A DNA stretch of 64,000 nt from Ascidia mentula (Eukaryota; Chordata; Ascidiacea; Phlebobranchia; Ascidiidae), in NCBI GenBank assembly GCA_947561715.1, contig OX387205.1, forward strand, positions 6,887,001 to 6,951,000, given 5' to 3'. Shown piece by piece: positions 11,901 to 28,000 of the stretch (its first letter is position 1; each line of letters opens with the position of its first letter). Position numbers and translations under genes: made by a program. A model generated the notes under the pieces. The model was given only the letters and a program-made list of their open reading frames with translations. It did no database searches and was not told the origin of the DNA.

Positions 11901-14729
11901 ATACTGCAAAATGGACAAGTGCTGAAAGCGCATAGTTACATACGTTGTGCAACCGCAAACTTAGTACTGGAGTATCAGCGTTTTCCACTGTATAATAAAG
12001 CTTGTAATGAAAAAAAATATTTTTAATCGAAAAGTCATATACTGCAAAATGGACATGTGCTGAAATCGCATGGTTACATACGTTGTGCAACCGCAAACTC
12101 AGTACTGGAGTATCAGCGTTTTCCACTGTATAATAAAGCTTGTACAGAAAAAAAATATTTTTTATCGGAAAGTCATATACTGCAAAATGGACAAGTGCTG
12201 AAATCGCATAGTTACATACGTTGTGCAACCGCAAAAGCAATACTGGAGTACCAGCATTTTCCACAGTATAATAAAGCTTGTACTAAAAAAAAATATTTTT
12301 TATCGAAAAGTCATATACTGCAAAATGGACAAGTGCTGAAATCGCATAGTTACATACGTCGTGCAACCGCAAACTCAGTACTGGAGTATCAGCGTTTTCC
12401 ACTGTATAATAAAGCTTGTACTAAAAAAAAATATTTTTGATCGAAAAGTCATATACTGCAAAATGGACATGTGCTGAAATCGCATAGTTACATACGTTGT
12501 GCAACCGCAAACTCAGTACTGGAGTATCAGCGTTTTCCACTGTATAATAAAGCTTGTTCTGAAAAAAAATATTTTTTATCGAAAAGTCATATACTGCAAA
12601 ATGGACAAGTGCTGAAATCGCATGGTTACATACGTTGTGCAACCGCAAACTCAGTACTGGATTATCAGCGTTTTCCACTGTATAATAAAGCTTGTACTGA
12701 AAAAAAATATTTTTTATCGAAAAGTCATATACTGCAAAATGGACAAGTGCTGAAATCGCATAGTTACATACGTTGTGCAACCGCAAACGCAATACTGGAG
12801 TATTAGCGTTTTCCACTGTATAATAAAGCTTGTAATGAAAAAAAATATTTTTTATCGAAAAGTCATATACTGCAAAATCGACAAGTGCTGAAAGCGCATA
12901 GTTACATACGTTGTGCAACCGCAAACGCAATACTGGAGTATCAGCGTTTTCCACTGTATAATAAAGCTTGTAATGAAAAAAAATATTTTTTATCGAAAAG
13001 TCATATACTGCAAAATGGACAAGTGCTGAAATCGCATGGTTATATACGTTGTGCAACCGCAAAAGCAATACTGGAGTATCAGCGTTTTCCACTGTATAAT
13101 AAAGCTTGTACTGAAAAAAAATATTTTTTATCGAAAAGTCATATACTGCAAAATGGACAAGTGCTGAAATCGCATAGTTACATACGTTGTGCAACCGCAA
13201 ACTCAGTACTGGAGTATCAGCGTTTTCCACTGTATAATAAAGCTTGTACTGAAAAAAAATATTTTTTATCGAAAAGTCATATACTGCAAAATGGACAAGT
13301 GCTGAAATCGCACAGTTACATACGTTGTGCAACCGCAAAAGCAATACTGGAGTATCAGCGTTTACCACTGTATAATAAAGCTTGTACTGAAAAAAAATAT
13401 TTTTTATCGAAAAGTCATATACTGCAAAATGGACAAGTGCTGAAATCGCATGGTTACATACGTTGTGCAACCGCAAACTTAGTACTGGAGTATCAGCGTT
13501 TTCCACTGTACAATAAAGCTTGTACTGAAAAAAAATATTTTTTATCGAAAAGTCATATACTGCAAAATGGACAAGTGCTGAAATCGCATAGTTACATACG
13601 TTGTGCAACCGCAAAAGCAATACTGGAGTACCAGCGTTTTTCACTGTATAATAAAGATTGTACTAAAAAAAAATATTTTTTATCGAAAAGTCATATACTG
13701 CAAAATGGACAAGTGCTGAAATCGCATGGTTACATACGTTGTGCAACCGCAAACTTAGTACTGGAGTATCAATGTTTTCCACTGTATAATAAAGCTTGTA
13801 CTGAAAAAAAATATTTTTTATCGAAAAGTCATATACTGCAAAATGGACAAGTGCTGAAATCGCATGGTTACATACGTTGTGCAACCGCAAACTCAGTACT
13901 GGAGTATCAGCGTTTTCCAATGTATAATAAAGCTTGTACTGAAAAAAAATATTTTTTATCGAAAAGTCATATACTGCAAAATGGACAAGTGCTGAAATCG
14001 CATAGTTACATACGTTGTGCAACCGTAAAAGCAATACTGGAGTACCAGCGTTTTTCACTGTATAATAAAGCTTGTACTAAAAAAAAATATTTTTTATCGA
14101 AAAGTCATATACTGCAAAATGGACAAGTGCTGAAATCGCACAGTCACATACGTTGTGCAACCGCAAACTCAGTACTGGAGTATCAGCGTTTTCCACTGTA
14201 TAATAAAGCTTGTACTGAAAAAAAATATTTTTTCACGAAAAGTCATATACTGCAAAATGGACAAGTGCTGAAAGCGCATAGTTACATACGTTGTGCAACC
14301 GCAAACGCAATACTGGAGTATCAGCGTTTTCCACTGTATAATAAAGCTTGTAATGAAAAAAAATATTTTTTATCGAAAAGTCATATACTGCAAAATGGAC
14401 AAGTGCTGAAATCGCATAGTTACATACGTTGTGCAACCGCAAACTCAGTACTGGAGTATCAGCGTTTTCCACTGTATAATAAATTAAAGCTTGTACTAAA
14501 AAAAAATATTTTTTATCGAAAAGTCATATACTGCAAAATGGACAAGTGTTGAAATCGCATAGTCACATACGTTGTGCAACCGCAAACTCAGTACTGGAGT
14601 ATCAGCGTTTTCCACTGTATAATAAAGCTTGTAATGAAAAAAAATATTTTTTATCGAAAAGTCATATACTGCAAAATGGACAAGTGCTGAAATCGCATAG
14701 TTACATACGTTGTGCAACCGCAAACGCAA
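8924..14729. repeat. tandem pair of ~2.90-kb higher-order repeats (21 monomers each)
   Basis: Segment 8924-11826 is followed by a near-identical copy at 11827-14729, shift 2903 bp (21 x 138 + 5, the 5 being the AATTAAA-type insertion). Shared landmarks include the long A-tract monomer (A11T5, near 8968 and 11871), the TATTTTTGATCG monomer (9532 and 12435), and the TTTTTTCACGAAAAG monomer (11336 and 14239). Exact edges are ambiguous because they lie in sequence common to many monomers. The second 15-kb block has the same pair at a shift of 2904 bp. Confidence 0.8.
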
Positions 14730-17700
14730 TACTGGAGTATCAGCGTTTTCCACTGTATAATAAAGCTTGTAATGAAAAAAAATATTTTTTATCGAAAAGT
14801 CATATACTGCAAAATGGACAAGTGCTGAAATCGCATAGTTACATACGTTGTGCAACCGCAAACGCAATACTGGAGTATTAGCGTTTTCCACTGTATAATA
14901 AAGCTTGTAATGAAAAAAAATATTTTTTATCGAAAAGTCATATACTGCAAAATGGACATGTGCTGAAATCGCATGGTTACATACGTTGTGCAACCGCAAA
15001 CTCAGTACTGGAGTATCAGCGTTTTCCACTGTATAATAAAGCTTGTACAGAAAAAAATATTTTTTATCGAAAAGTCATATACTGCAAAATGGACAAGTGC
15101 TGAAATCGCATGGTTACATACATTGTGCAACCGCAAAAGCAATACTGGAGTACCAGCGTTTTCCACTGTATAATAAAGCTTGTACTAAAAAAAAATATTT
15201 TTTATCGAAAAGTCATATACTGCAAAATGGACAAGTGCTGAATGCGCATATTTACATACGTTGTGCAACCGCAAACTTAGTACTGGAGTATCAGCGTTTT
15301 CCACTGTATAATAAAGCTTGTAATGAAAAAAAATATTTTTTATCGAAAAGTCATATACTGCAAAATGGACATGTGCTGAAATCGCATGGTTACATACATT
15401 GTGCAACCGCAAACTCAGTACTGGAGTATCAGCGTTTTCCACTGTATAATAAAGCTTGTACAAAAAAAAAATATTTTTTATCGGAAAGTCATATACTGCA
15501 AAATGGACAAGTGCTGAAATCGCATAGTTACATACGTTGTGCAACCGCAAAAGCAATACTGGAGTACCAGCATTTTCCACAGTATAATAAAGCTTGTACT
15601 AAAAAAAAATATTTTTTATCGAAAAGTCATATACTGCAAAATGGACAAGTGCTGAAATCGCATAGTTACATACGTCGTGCAACCGCAAACTCAGTACTGG
15701 AGTATCAGCGTTTTCCACTGTATAATAAAGCTTGTACTGAAAAAAAATATTTTTGATCGAAAAGTCATATACTGCAAAATGGACATGTGCTGAAATCGCA
15801 TGGTTACATACGTTGTGCAACCGCAAACTCAGTACTGGAGTATCAGCGTTTTCCACTGTATAATAAAGCTTGTACTAAAAAAAAATATTTTTTATCGAAA
15901 AGTCATATACTGCAAAATGGACAAGTGCTGAATGCGCATAGTTACATACGTTGTGCAACCGCAAACTTAGTACTGGAGTATCAGCGTTTTCCACTGTATA
16001 ATAAAGCTTGTAATGAAAAAAAATATTTTTTATCGAAAAGTCATATACTGCAAAATGGACATGTGCTGAAATCGCATGGTTACATACATTGTGCAACCGC
16101 AAACTCAGTACTGGAGTATCAGCGTTTTCCACTGTATAATAAAGCTTGTACAAAAAAAAAATATTTTTTATCGGAAAGTCATATACTGCAAAATGGACAA
16201 GTGCTGAAATCGCATAGTTACATACGTTGTGCAACCGCAAAAGCAATACTGGAGTACCAGCATTTTCCACAGTATAATAAAGCTTGTACTAAAAAAAAAT
16301 ATTTTTTATCGAAAAGTCATATACTGCAAAATGGACAAGTGCTGAAATCGCATAGTTACATACGTCGTGCAACCGCAAACTCAGTACTGGAGTATCAGCG
16401 TTTTCCACTGTATAATAAAGCTTGTACTGAAAAAAAATATTTTTGATCGAAAAGTCATATACTGCAAAATGGACATGTGCTGAAATCGCATGGTTACATA
16501 CGTTGTGCAACCGCAAACTCAGTACTGGAGTATCAGCGTTTTCCACTGTATAATAAAGCTTGTAATGAAAAAAAATATTTTTTATCGAAAAGTCATATAC
16601 TGCAAAATGGACAAGTGCTGAAATCGCATGGTTACATACGTTGTGCAACCGCAAACTCAGTATTGGATTATCAGCGTTTTCCACTGTATAATAAAGCATG
16701 TACTGAAAAAAAATATTTTTTATAGAAAAGTCATATACTGCAAAATGGACAAGTGCTGAAAGCGCATATGTTACATACGTTGTGCAACCGCAAACGCAAT
16801 ACTGGAGTATTAGCGTTTTCCACTGTATAATAAAGCTTGTAATGAAAAAAAATATTTTTTATCGAAAAGTCATATACTGCAAAATCGACAAGTGCTGAAA
16901 GCGCATAGTTACATACGTTGTGCAACCGCAAACGCAATACTGGAGTATCAGCGTTTTCCACTGTATAATAAAGCTTGTAATGAAAAAAAATATTTTTTAT
17001 CGAAAAGTCATATACTGCAAAATGGACAAGTGCTGAAATCGCATGGTTACATACGTTGTGCAACCGCAAAAGCAATACTGGAGTATCAGCGTTTTCCACT
17101 GTATAATAAAGCTTGTACTGAAAAAAAATATTTTTTATCGAAAAGTCATATACTGCAAAATGGACAAGTGCTGAAATCGCATAGTTACATACGTTGTGCA
17201 ACCGCAAACTCAGTACTGGAGTATCAGCGTTTTCCACTGTATAATAAAGCTTGTACTGAAAAAAAATATTTTTTATCGAAAAGTCATATACTGCAAAATG
17301 GACAAGTGCTGAAATCGCACAGTTACATACGTTGTGCAACCGCAAAAGCAATACTGGAGTATCAGCGTTTACCACTGTATAATAAAGCTTGTACTGAAAA
17401 AAAATATTTTTTATCGAAAAGTCATATACTGCAAAATGGACAAGTGCTGAAATCGCATGGTTACATACGTTGTGCAACCGCAAACTTAATACTGGAGTAT
17501 CAGCGTTTTCCACTGTACAATAAAGCTTGTACTGAAAAAAAATATTTTTTATCGAAAAGTCATATACTGCAAAATGGACAAGTGCTGAAATCGCATAGTT
17601 ACATACGTTGTGCAACCGCAAAAGCAATACTGGAGTACCAGCGTTTTTCACTGTATAATAAAGATTGTACTAAAAAAAAATATTTTTTGTCGAAAAGTCA

Positions 17701-20700
17701 TATACTGCAAAATGGACAAGTGCTGAAATCGCATGGTTACATACGTTGTGCAACCGCAAACTTAGTACTGGAGTATCAATGTTTTCCACTGTATAATAAA
17801 GCTTGTACTGAAAAAAAATATTTTTTATCGAAAAGTCATATACTGCAAAATGGACAAGTGCTGAAATCGCATGGTTACATACGTTGTGCAACCGCAAACT
17901 CAGTACTGGAGTATCAGCGTTTTCCAATGTATAATAAAGCTTGTACTGAAAAAAAATATTTTTTATCGAAAAGTCATATACTGCAAAATGGACAAGTGCT
18001 GAAATCGCATAGTTACATACGTTGTGCAACCGTAAAAGCAATACTGGAGTACCAGCGTTTTTCACTGTATAATAAAGCTTGTACTAAAAAAAAATATTTT
18101 TTATCGAAAAGTCATATACTGCAAAATGGACAAGTGCTGAAATCGCACAGTCACATACGTTGTGCAACCGCAAACTCAGTACTGGAGTATCAGCGTTTTC
18201 CACTGTATAATAAAGCTTGTACTGAAAAAAAATATTTTTTCACGAAAAGTCATATACTGCAAAATGGACAAGTGCTGAAAGCGCATAGTTACATACGTTG
18301 TGCAACCGCAAACGCAATACTGGAGTATCAGCGTTTTCCACTGTATAATAAAGCTTGTAATGAAAAAAAATATTTTTTATCGAAAAGTCATATACTGCAA
18401 AATGGACAAGTGCTGAAATCGCATAGTTACATACGTTGTGCAACCGCAAACTCAGTACTGGAGTATCAGCGTTTTCCACTGTATAATAAACTTGTACAGA
18501 AAAAAAATATTTTTTATCGAAAAGTCATATACTGCAAAATGGACAAGTGCTGAAATCGCATAGTTACATACGTTGTGCAACCGCAAACTCAGTACTGGAG
18601 TATCAGCGTTTTCCACTGTATAATAAATTAAAGCTTGTACTAAAAAAAAATATTTTTTATCGAAAAGTCATATACTGCAAAATGGACAAGTGTTGAAATC
18701 GCATAGTCACATACGTTGTGCAACCGCAAACTCAGTACTGGAGTATCAGCGTTTTCCACTGTATAATAAAGCTTGTAATGAAAAAAAATATTTTTTATCG
18801 AAAAGTCATATACTGCAAAATGGACAAGTGCTGAAATCGCATAGTTACATACGTTGTGCAACCGCAAACGCAATACTGGAGTATCAGCGTTTTCCACTGT
18901 ATAATAAAGCTTGTAATGAAAAAAAATATTTTTTATCGAAAAGTCATATACTGCAAAATGGACAAGTGCTGAAATCGCATAGTTACATACGTTGTGCAAC
19001 CGCAAACGCAATACTGGAGTATTAGCGTTTTCCACTGTATAATAAAGCTTGTAATGAAAAAAAATATTTTTTATCGAAAAGTCATATACTGCAAAATGGA
19101 CATGTGCTGAAATCGCATGGTTACATACGTTGTGCAACCGCAAACTCAGTACTGGAGTATCAGCGTTTTCCACTGTATAATAAAGCTTGTACAGAAAAAA
19201 ATATTTTTTATCGAAAAGTCATATACTGCAAAATGGACAAGTGCTGAAATCGCATGGTTACATACATTGTGCAACCGCAAAAGCAATACTGGAGTACCAG
19301 CGTTTTCCACTGTATAATAAAGCTTGTACTAAAAAAAAATATTTTTTATCGAAAAGTCATATACTGCAAAATGGACAAGTGCTGAATGCGCATAGTTACA
19401 TACGTTGTGCAACCGCAAACTTAGTACTGGAGTATCAGCGTTTTCCACTGTATAATAAAGCTTGTAATGAAAAAAAATATTTTTTATCGAAAAGTCATAT
19501 ACTGCAAAATGGACATGTGCTGAAATCGCATGGTTACATACGTTGTGCAACCGCAAACTCAGTACTGGAGTATCAGCGTTTTCCACTGTATAATAAAGCT
19601 TGCACAAAAAAAAAATATTTTTTATCGGAAAGTCATATACTGCAAAATGGACAAGTGCTGAAATCGCATAGTTACATACGTTGTGCAACCTCAAAAGCAA
19701 TACTGGAGTACCAGCATTTTCCACAGTATAATAAAGCTTGTACTAAAAAAAAATATTTTTTATCGAAAAGTCATATACTGCAAAATGGACAAGTGCTGAA
19801 ATCGCATAGTTACATACGTCGTGCAACCGCAAACTCAGTACTGGAGTATCAGCGTTTTCCACTGTATAATAAAGCTTGTACTGAAAAAAAATATTTTTGA
19901 TCGAAAAGTCATATACTGCAAAATGGACATGTGCTGAAATCGCATGGTTACATACGTTGTGCAACCGCAAACTCAGTACTGGAGTATCAGCGTTTTCCAC
20001 TGTATAATAAAGCTTGTAATGAAAAAAAATATTTTTTATCGAAAAGTCATATACTGCAAAATGGACAAGTGCTGAAATCGCATGGTTACATACGTTGTGC
20101 AACCGCAAACTCAGTACTGGATTATCAGCGTTTTCCACTGTATAATAAAGCATGTACTGAAAAAAAATATTTTTTATCGAAAAGTCATATACTGCAAAAT
20201 GGACAAGTGCTGAAAGCGCATATGTTACATACGTTGTGCAACCGCAAACGCAATACTGGAGTATCAGCGTTTTCCACTGTATAGTAAAGCTTGTAATGAA
20301 AAAAAATATTTTTTATCGAAAAGTCATTTCCTGCAAAATGGACAAGTGCTGAAATCGCACAGTTACATACGTTGTGCAACCGCAAACTCAGTACTGGAGT
20401 ATCAGCGTTTTCCACTGTATAATAAAGCTTGTAAAGAAAAAAAATATTTTTTATCGAAAAGTCATATACTGCAAAATGGACAAGTGCTGAAAGCGCATAG
20501 TTACATACGTTGTGCAACCGCAAACTCAGTACTGGAGTATCAGCGTTTTCCACTGTATAATAAAGCTTGTAATGAAAAAAAATATTTTTTATCGAAAAGT
20601 CATATACTGCAAAATGGACAAGTGCTGAAATCGCACAGTCACATACGTTGTGCAACCGCAAACTCAGTACTGGAGTATCAGCGTTTTCCACTGTATAATA

Positions 20701-23700
20701 AAGCTTGTACTGAAAAAAAATATTTTTTCACGAAAAGTCATATACTGCAAAATGGACAAGTGCTGAAAGCGCATAGTTACATACGTTGTGCAACCGCAAA
20801 CGCAATACTGGAGTATCAGCGTTTTCCACTGTATAATAAAGCTTGTAATGAAAAAAAATATTTTTTATCGAAAAGTCATATACTGCAAAATGGACAAGTG
20901 CTGAAATCGCATAGTTACATACGTTGTGCAACCGCAAACTCAGTACTGGAGTATCAGCGTTTTCCACTGTATAATAAACTTGTACAGAAAAAAAATATTT
21001 TTTATCGAAAAGTCATATACTGCAAAATGGACAAGTGCTGAAATCGCATAGTTACATACGTTGTGCAACCGCAAACTCAGTACTGGAGTATCAGCGTTTT
21101 CCACTGTATAATAAATTAAAGCTTGTACTAAAAAAAAATATTTTTTATCGAAAAGTCATATACTGCAAAATGGACAAGTGCTGAAAGCGCATAGTTACAT
21201 ACGTTGTGCAACCGCAAACGCAATACTGGAGTATCAGCGTTTTCCACTGTATAATAAAGCTTGTAATGAAAAAAAATATTTTTTATCGAAAAGTCATATA
21301 CTGCAAAATGGACAAGTGCTGAAATCGCATAGTTACATACGTTGTGCAACCGCAAACTCAGTACTGGAGTATCAGCGTTTTCCACTGTATAATAAATTAA
21401 AGCTTGTACTAAAAAAAAATATTTTTTATCGAAAAGTCATATACTGCAAAATGGACAAGTGTTGAAATCGCATAGTCACATACGTTGTGCAACCGCAAAC
21501 TCAGTACTGGAGTATCAGCGTTTTCCACTGTATAATAAAGCTTGTAATGAAAAAAAATATTTTTTATCGAAAAGTCATATACTGCAAAATGGACAAGTGC
21601 TGAAATCGCATAGTTACATACGTTGTGCAACCGCAAACGCAATACTGGAGTATCAGCGTTTTCCACTGTATAATAAAGCTTGTAATGAAAAAAAATATTT
21701 TTTATCGAAAAGTCATATACTGCAAAATGGACAAGTGCTGAAATCGCATAGTTACATACGTTGTGCAACCGCAAACGCAATACTGGAGTATTAGCGTTTT
21801 CCACTGTATAATAAAGCTTGTAATGAAAAAAAATATTTTTTATCGAAAAGTCATATACTGCAAAATGGACATGTGCTGAAATCGCATGGTTACATACGTT
21901 GTGCAACCGCAAACTCAGTACTGGAGTATCAGCGTTTTCCACTGTATAATAAAGCTTGTACAGAAAAAAATATTTTTTATCGAAAAGTCATATACTGCAA
22001 AATGGACAAGTGCTGAAATCGCATAGTTACATACGTTGTGCAACCGCAAAAGCAATACTGGAGTACCAGCCTTTTCCACAGTATAATAAAGCTTGTACTG
22101 AAAAAAAATATTTTTTATCGAAAAGTCATATACTGCAAAATGGACAAGTGCTGAAATCGCATGGTTACATACGTTGTGCAACCGCAAACTCAGTACTGGA
22201 TTATCAGCGTTTTCCACTGTATAATAAAGCATGTACTGAAAAAAAATATTTTTTATCGAAAAGTCATATACTGCAAAATGGACAAGTGCTGAAAGCGCAT
22301 ATGTTACATACGTTGTGCAACCGCAAACGCAATACTGGAGTATCAGCGTTTTCCACTGTATAATAAAGCTTGTAATAAAAAAAAATATTTTTTATCGAAA
22401 AGTCATATACTGCAAAATCGACAAGTGCTGAAAGCGCATAGTTACATACGTTGTGCAACCGCAAACGCAATACTGGAGTATCAGCGTTTTCCACTGTATA
22501 ATAAAGCTTGTAATGAAAAAAAATATTTTTTATCGAAAAGTCATATACTGCAAAATGGACAAGTGCTGAAATCGCATGGTTACATACGTTGTGCAACCGC
22601 AAAAGCAATACTGGAGTATCAGCGTTTTCCACTGTATAATAAAGCTTGTACTGAAAAAAAATATTTTTTATCGAAAAGTCATATACTGCAAAATGGACAA
22701 GTGCTGAAATCGCATAGTTACATACGTTGTGCAACCGCAAACTCAGTACTGGAGTATCAGCGTTTTCCACTGTATAATAAAGCTTGTACTGAAAAAAAAT
22801 ATTTTTTATCGAAAAGTCATATACTGCAAAATGGACAAGTGCTGAAATCGCACAGTTACATACGTTGTGCAACCGCAAAAGCAATACTGGAGTATCAGCG
22901 TTTACCACTGTATAATAAAGCTTGTACTGAAAAAAAATATTTTTTATCGAAAAGTCATATACTGCAAAATGGACAAGTGCTGAAATCGCATGGTTACATA
23001 CGTTGTGCAACCGCAAACTTAATACTGGAGTATCAGCGTTTTCCACTGTACAATAAAGCTTGTACTGAAAAAAAATATTTTTTATCGAAAAGTCATATAC
23101 TGCAAAATGGACAAGTGCTGAAATCGCATAGTTACATACGTTGTGCAACCGCAAAAGCAATACTGGAGTACCAGCGTTTTTCACTGTATAATAAAGATTG
23201 TACTAAAAAAAAATATTTTTTATCGAAAAGTCATATACTGCAAAATGGACAAGTGCTGAAATCGCATGGTTACATACGTTGTGCAACCGCAAACTTAGTA
23301 CTGGAGTATCAATGTTTTCCACTGTATAATAAAGCTTGTACTGAAAAAAAATATTTTTTATCGAAAAGTCATATACTGCAAAATGGACAAGTGCTGAAAT
23401 CGCATGGTTACATACGTTGTGCAACCGCAAACTCAGTACTGGAGTATCAGCGTTTTCCAATGTATAATAAAGCTTGTACTGAAAAAAAATATTTTTTATC
23501 GAAAAGTCATATACTGCAAAATGGACAAGTGCTGAAATCGCATAGTTACATACGTTGTGCAACCGTAAAAGCAATACTGGAGTACCAGCGTTTTTCACTG
23601 TATAATAAAGCTTGTACTAAAAAAAAATATTTTTTATCGAAAAGTCATATACTGCAAAATGGACAAGTGCTGAAATCGCATAGTTACATACGTTGTGCAA

Positions 23701-25017
23701 CCGAAAAAGCAATACTGGAGTACCAGCGTTTTTCACTGTATAATAAAGCTTGTACTAAAAAAAAATATTTTTTATCGAAAAGTCATATACTGCAAAATGG
23801 ACAAGTGCTGAAATCGCACAGTCACATACGTTGTGCAACCGCAAACTCAGTACTGGAGTATCAGCGTTTTCCACTGTATAATAAAGCTTGTACTGAAAAA
23901 AAATATTTTTTCACGAAAAGTCATATACTGCAAAATGGACAAGTGCTGAAAGCGCATAGTTACATACGTTGTGCAACCGCAAACGCAATACTGGAGTATC
24001 AGCGTTTTCCACTGTATAATAAAGCTTGTAATGAAAAAAAATATTTTTTATCGAAAAGTCATATACTGCAAAATGGACAAGTGCTGAAATCGCATAGTTA
24101 CATACGTTGTGCAACCGCAAACTCAGTACTGGAGTATCAGCGTTTTCCACTGTATAATAAACTTGTACAGAAAAAAAATATTTTTTATCGAAAAGTCATA
24201 TACTGCAAAATGGACAAGTGCTGAAATCGCATAGTTACATACGTTGTGCAACCGCAAACTCAGTACTGGAGTATCAGCGTTTTCCACTGTATAATAAATT
24301 AAAGCTTGTACTAAAAAAAAATATTTTTTATCGAAAAGTCATATACTGCAAAATGGACAAGTGTTGAAATCGCATAGTCACATACGTTGTGCAACCGCAA
24401 ACTCAGTACTGGAGTATCAGCGTTTTCCACTGTATAATAAAGCTTGTAATGAAAAAAAATATTTTTTATCGAAAAGTCATATACTGCAAAATGGACAAGT
24501 GCTGAAATCGCATAGTTACATACGTTGTGCAACCGCAAACGCAATACTGGAGTATCAGCGTTTTCCACTGTATAATAAAGCTTGTAATGAAAAAAAATAT
24601 TTTTTATCGAAAAGTCATATACTGCAAAATGGACAAGTGCTGAAATCGCATAGTTACATACGTTGTGCAACCGCAAACGCAATACTGGAGTAAAAGCGTT
24701 TTCCACTGTATAATAAAGCTTGTAATGAAAAAAAATATTTTTTATCGAAAAGTCATATACTGCAAAATGGACATGTGCTGAAATCGCATGGTTACATACG
24801 TTGTGCAACCGCAAACTCAGTACTGGAGTATCAGCGTTTTCCACTGTATAATAAAGCTTGTACAGAAAAAAATATTTTTTATCGAAAAGTCATATACTGC
24901 AAAATGGACAAGTGCTGAAATCGCATGGTTACATACATTGTGCAACCGCAAAAGCAATACTGGAGTACCAGCGTTTTCCACTGTATAATAAAGCTTGTAC
25001 TAAAAAAAAATATTTTT
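9950..25017. repeat. ~15.07-kb tandem duplication, left copy
   Basis: This block of about 109 monomers recurs immediately to the right from about 25018, shift 15068-15069 bp. Rare shared variants prove kinship beyond the monomer level: TTTTTATAGAAAAG at about 16724 and 31792, GCAACCTCAAAAGC near 19686 and 38153, GTCATTTCCTGC at 20325 and 38790, and a pair of 5-bp-insertion monomers close together at 21115/21400 and 39720/40001. Over the first 8.2 kb the two copies differ at only a handful of sites that I noticed. The left copy is free of transposons. Confidence 0.8.
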
Positions 25018-28000
25018 TATCGAAAAGTCATATACTGCAAAATCGACAAGTGCTGAAAGCGCATAGTTACATACGTTGTGCAACCGCAAACGCAATACTG
25101 GAGTATCAGCGTTTTCCACTGTATAATAAAGCTTGTAATGAAAAAAAATATTTTTTATCGAAAAGTCATATACTGCAAAATGGACAAGTGCTGAAATCGC
25201 ATGGTTATATACGTTGTGCAACCGCAAAAGCAATACTGGAGTATCAGCGTTTTCCACTGTATAATAAAGCTTGTACTGAAAAAAAATATTTTTTATCGAA
25301 AAGTCATATACTGCAAAATGGACAAGTGCTGAAATCGCATAGTTACATACGTTGTGCAACCGCAAACTCAGTACTGGAGTATCAGCGTTTTCCACTGTAT
25401 AATAAAGCTTGTACTGAAAAAAAATATTTTTTATCGAAAAGTCATATACTGCAAAATGGACAAGTGCTGAAATCGCACAGTTACATACGTTGTGCAACCG
25501 CAAAAGCAATACTGGAGTATCAGCGTTTACCACTGTATAATAAAGCTTGTACTGAAAAAAAATATTTTTTATCGAAAAGTCATATACTGCAAAATGGACA
25601 AGTGCTGAAATCGCATGGTTACATACGTTGTGCAACCGCAAACTTAGTACTGGAGTATCAGCGTTTTCCACTGTACAATAAAGCTTGTACTGAAAAAAAA
25701 TATTTTTTATCGAAAAGTCATATACTGCAAAATGGACAAGTGCTGAAATCGCATAGTTACATACGTTGTGCAACCGCAAAAGCAATACTGGAGTACCAGC
25801 GTTTTTCACTGTATAATAAAGATTGTACTAAAAAAAAATATTTTTTATCGAAAAGTCATATACTGCAAAATGGACAAGTGCTGAAATCGCATGGTTACAT
25901 ACGTTGTGCAACCGCAAACTTAGTACTGGAGTATCAATGTTTTCCACTGTATAATAAAGCTTGTACTGAAAAAAAATATTTTTTATCGAAAAGTCATATA
26001 CTGCAAAATGGACAAGTGCTGAAATCGCATGGTTACATACGTTGTGCAACCGCAAACTCAGTACTGGAGTATCAGCGTTTTCCAATGTATAATAAAGCTT
26101 GTACTGAAAAAAAATATTTTTTATCGAAAAGTCATATACTGCAAAATGGACAAGTGCTGAAATCGCATAGTTACATACGTTGTGCAACCGTAAAAGCAAT
26201 ACTGGAGTACCAGCGTTTTTCACTGTATAATAAAGCTTGTACTAAAAAAAAATATTTTTTATCGAAAAGTCATATACTGCAAAATGGACAAGTGCTGAAA
26301 TCGCACAGTCACATACGTTGTGCAACCGCAAACTCAGTACTGGAGTATCAGCGTTTTCCACTGTATAATAAAGCTTGTACTGAAAAAAAATATTTTTTCA
26401 CGAAAAGTCATATACTGCAAAATGGACAAGTGCTGAAAGCGCATAGTTACATACGTTGTGCAACCGCAAACGCAATACTGGAGTATCAGCGTTTTCCACT
26501 GTATAATAAAGCTTGTAATGAAAAAAAATATTTTTTATCGAAAAGTCATATACTGCAAAATGGACAAGTGCTGAAATCGCATAGTTACATACGTTGTGCA
26601 ACCGCAAACTCAGTACTGGAGTATCAGCGTTTTCCACTGTATAATAAATTAAAGCTTGTACTAAAAAAAAATATTTTTTATCGAAAAGTCATATACTGCA
26701 AAATGGACAAGTGTTGAAATCGCATAGTCACATACGTTGTGCAACCGCAAACTCAGTACTGGAGTATCAGCGTTTTCCACTGTATAATAAAGCTTGTAAT
26801 GAAAAAAAATATTTTTTATCGAAAAGTCATATACTGCAAAATGGACAAGTGCTGAAATCGCATAGTTACATACGTTGTGCAACCGCAAACGCAATACTGG
26901 AGTATCAGCGTTTTCCACTGTATAATAAAGCTTGTACTGAAAAAAAAAAATTTTTATCGAAAAGTCATATACTGCAAAATGGACAAGTGCTGAAAGCGCA
27001 TAGTTACATACGTTGTGCAACCGCAAACTTAGTACTGGAGTATCAGCGTTTTCCACTGTATAATAAAGCTTGTAATGAAAAAAAATATTTTTAATCGAAA
27101 AGTCATATACTGCAAAATGGACATGTGCTGAAATCGCATGGTTACATACGTTGTGCAACCGCAAACTCAGTACTGGAGTATCAGCGTTTTCCACTGTATA
27201 ATAAAGCTTGTACAGAAAAAAAATATTTTTTATCGGAAAGTCATATACTGCAAAATGGACAAGTGCTGAAATCGCATAGTTACATACGTTGTGCAACCGC
27301 AAAAGTAATACTGGAGTACCAGCATTTTCCACAGTATAATAAAGCTTGTACTAAAAAAAAATATTTTTTATCGAAAAGTCATATACTGCAAAATGGACAA
27401 GTGCTGAAATCGCATAGTTACATACGTCGTGCAACCGCAAACTCAGTACTGGAGTATCAGCGTTTTCCACTGTATAATAAAGCTTGTACTAAAAAAAAAT
27501 ATTTTTGATCGAAAAGTCATATACTGCAAAATGGACATGTGCTGAAATCGCATAGTTACATACGTTGTGCAACCGCAAACTCAGTACTGGAGTATCAGCG
27601 TTTTCCACTGTATAATAAAGCTTGTTCTGAAAAAAAATATTTTTTATCGAAAAGTCATATACTGCAAAATGGACAAGTGCTGAAATCGCATGGTTACATA
27701 CGTTGTGCAACCGCAAACTCAGTACTGGATTATCAGCGTTTTCCACTGTATAATAAAGCTTGTACTGAAAAAAAATTTTTTTTTATCGAAAAGTCATATA
27801 CTGCAAAATGGACAAGTGCTGAAATCGCATAGTTACATACGTTGTGCAACCGCAAACGCAATACTGGAGTATTAGCGTTTTCCACTGTATAATAAAGCTT
27901 GTAATGAAAAAAAATATTTTTTATCGAAAAGTCATATACTGCAAAATCGACAAGTGCTGAAAGCGCATAGTTACATACGTTGTGCAACCGCAAACGCAAT

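Noticed and set aside
12421-13644. Apparent 407-codon repetitive protein on - (also at 9518 and 54994)
   Set aside because: Same satellite on the opposite strand, starting at a GTG. There is no promoter or unique sequence around it.
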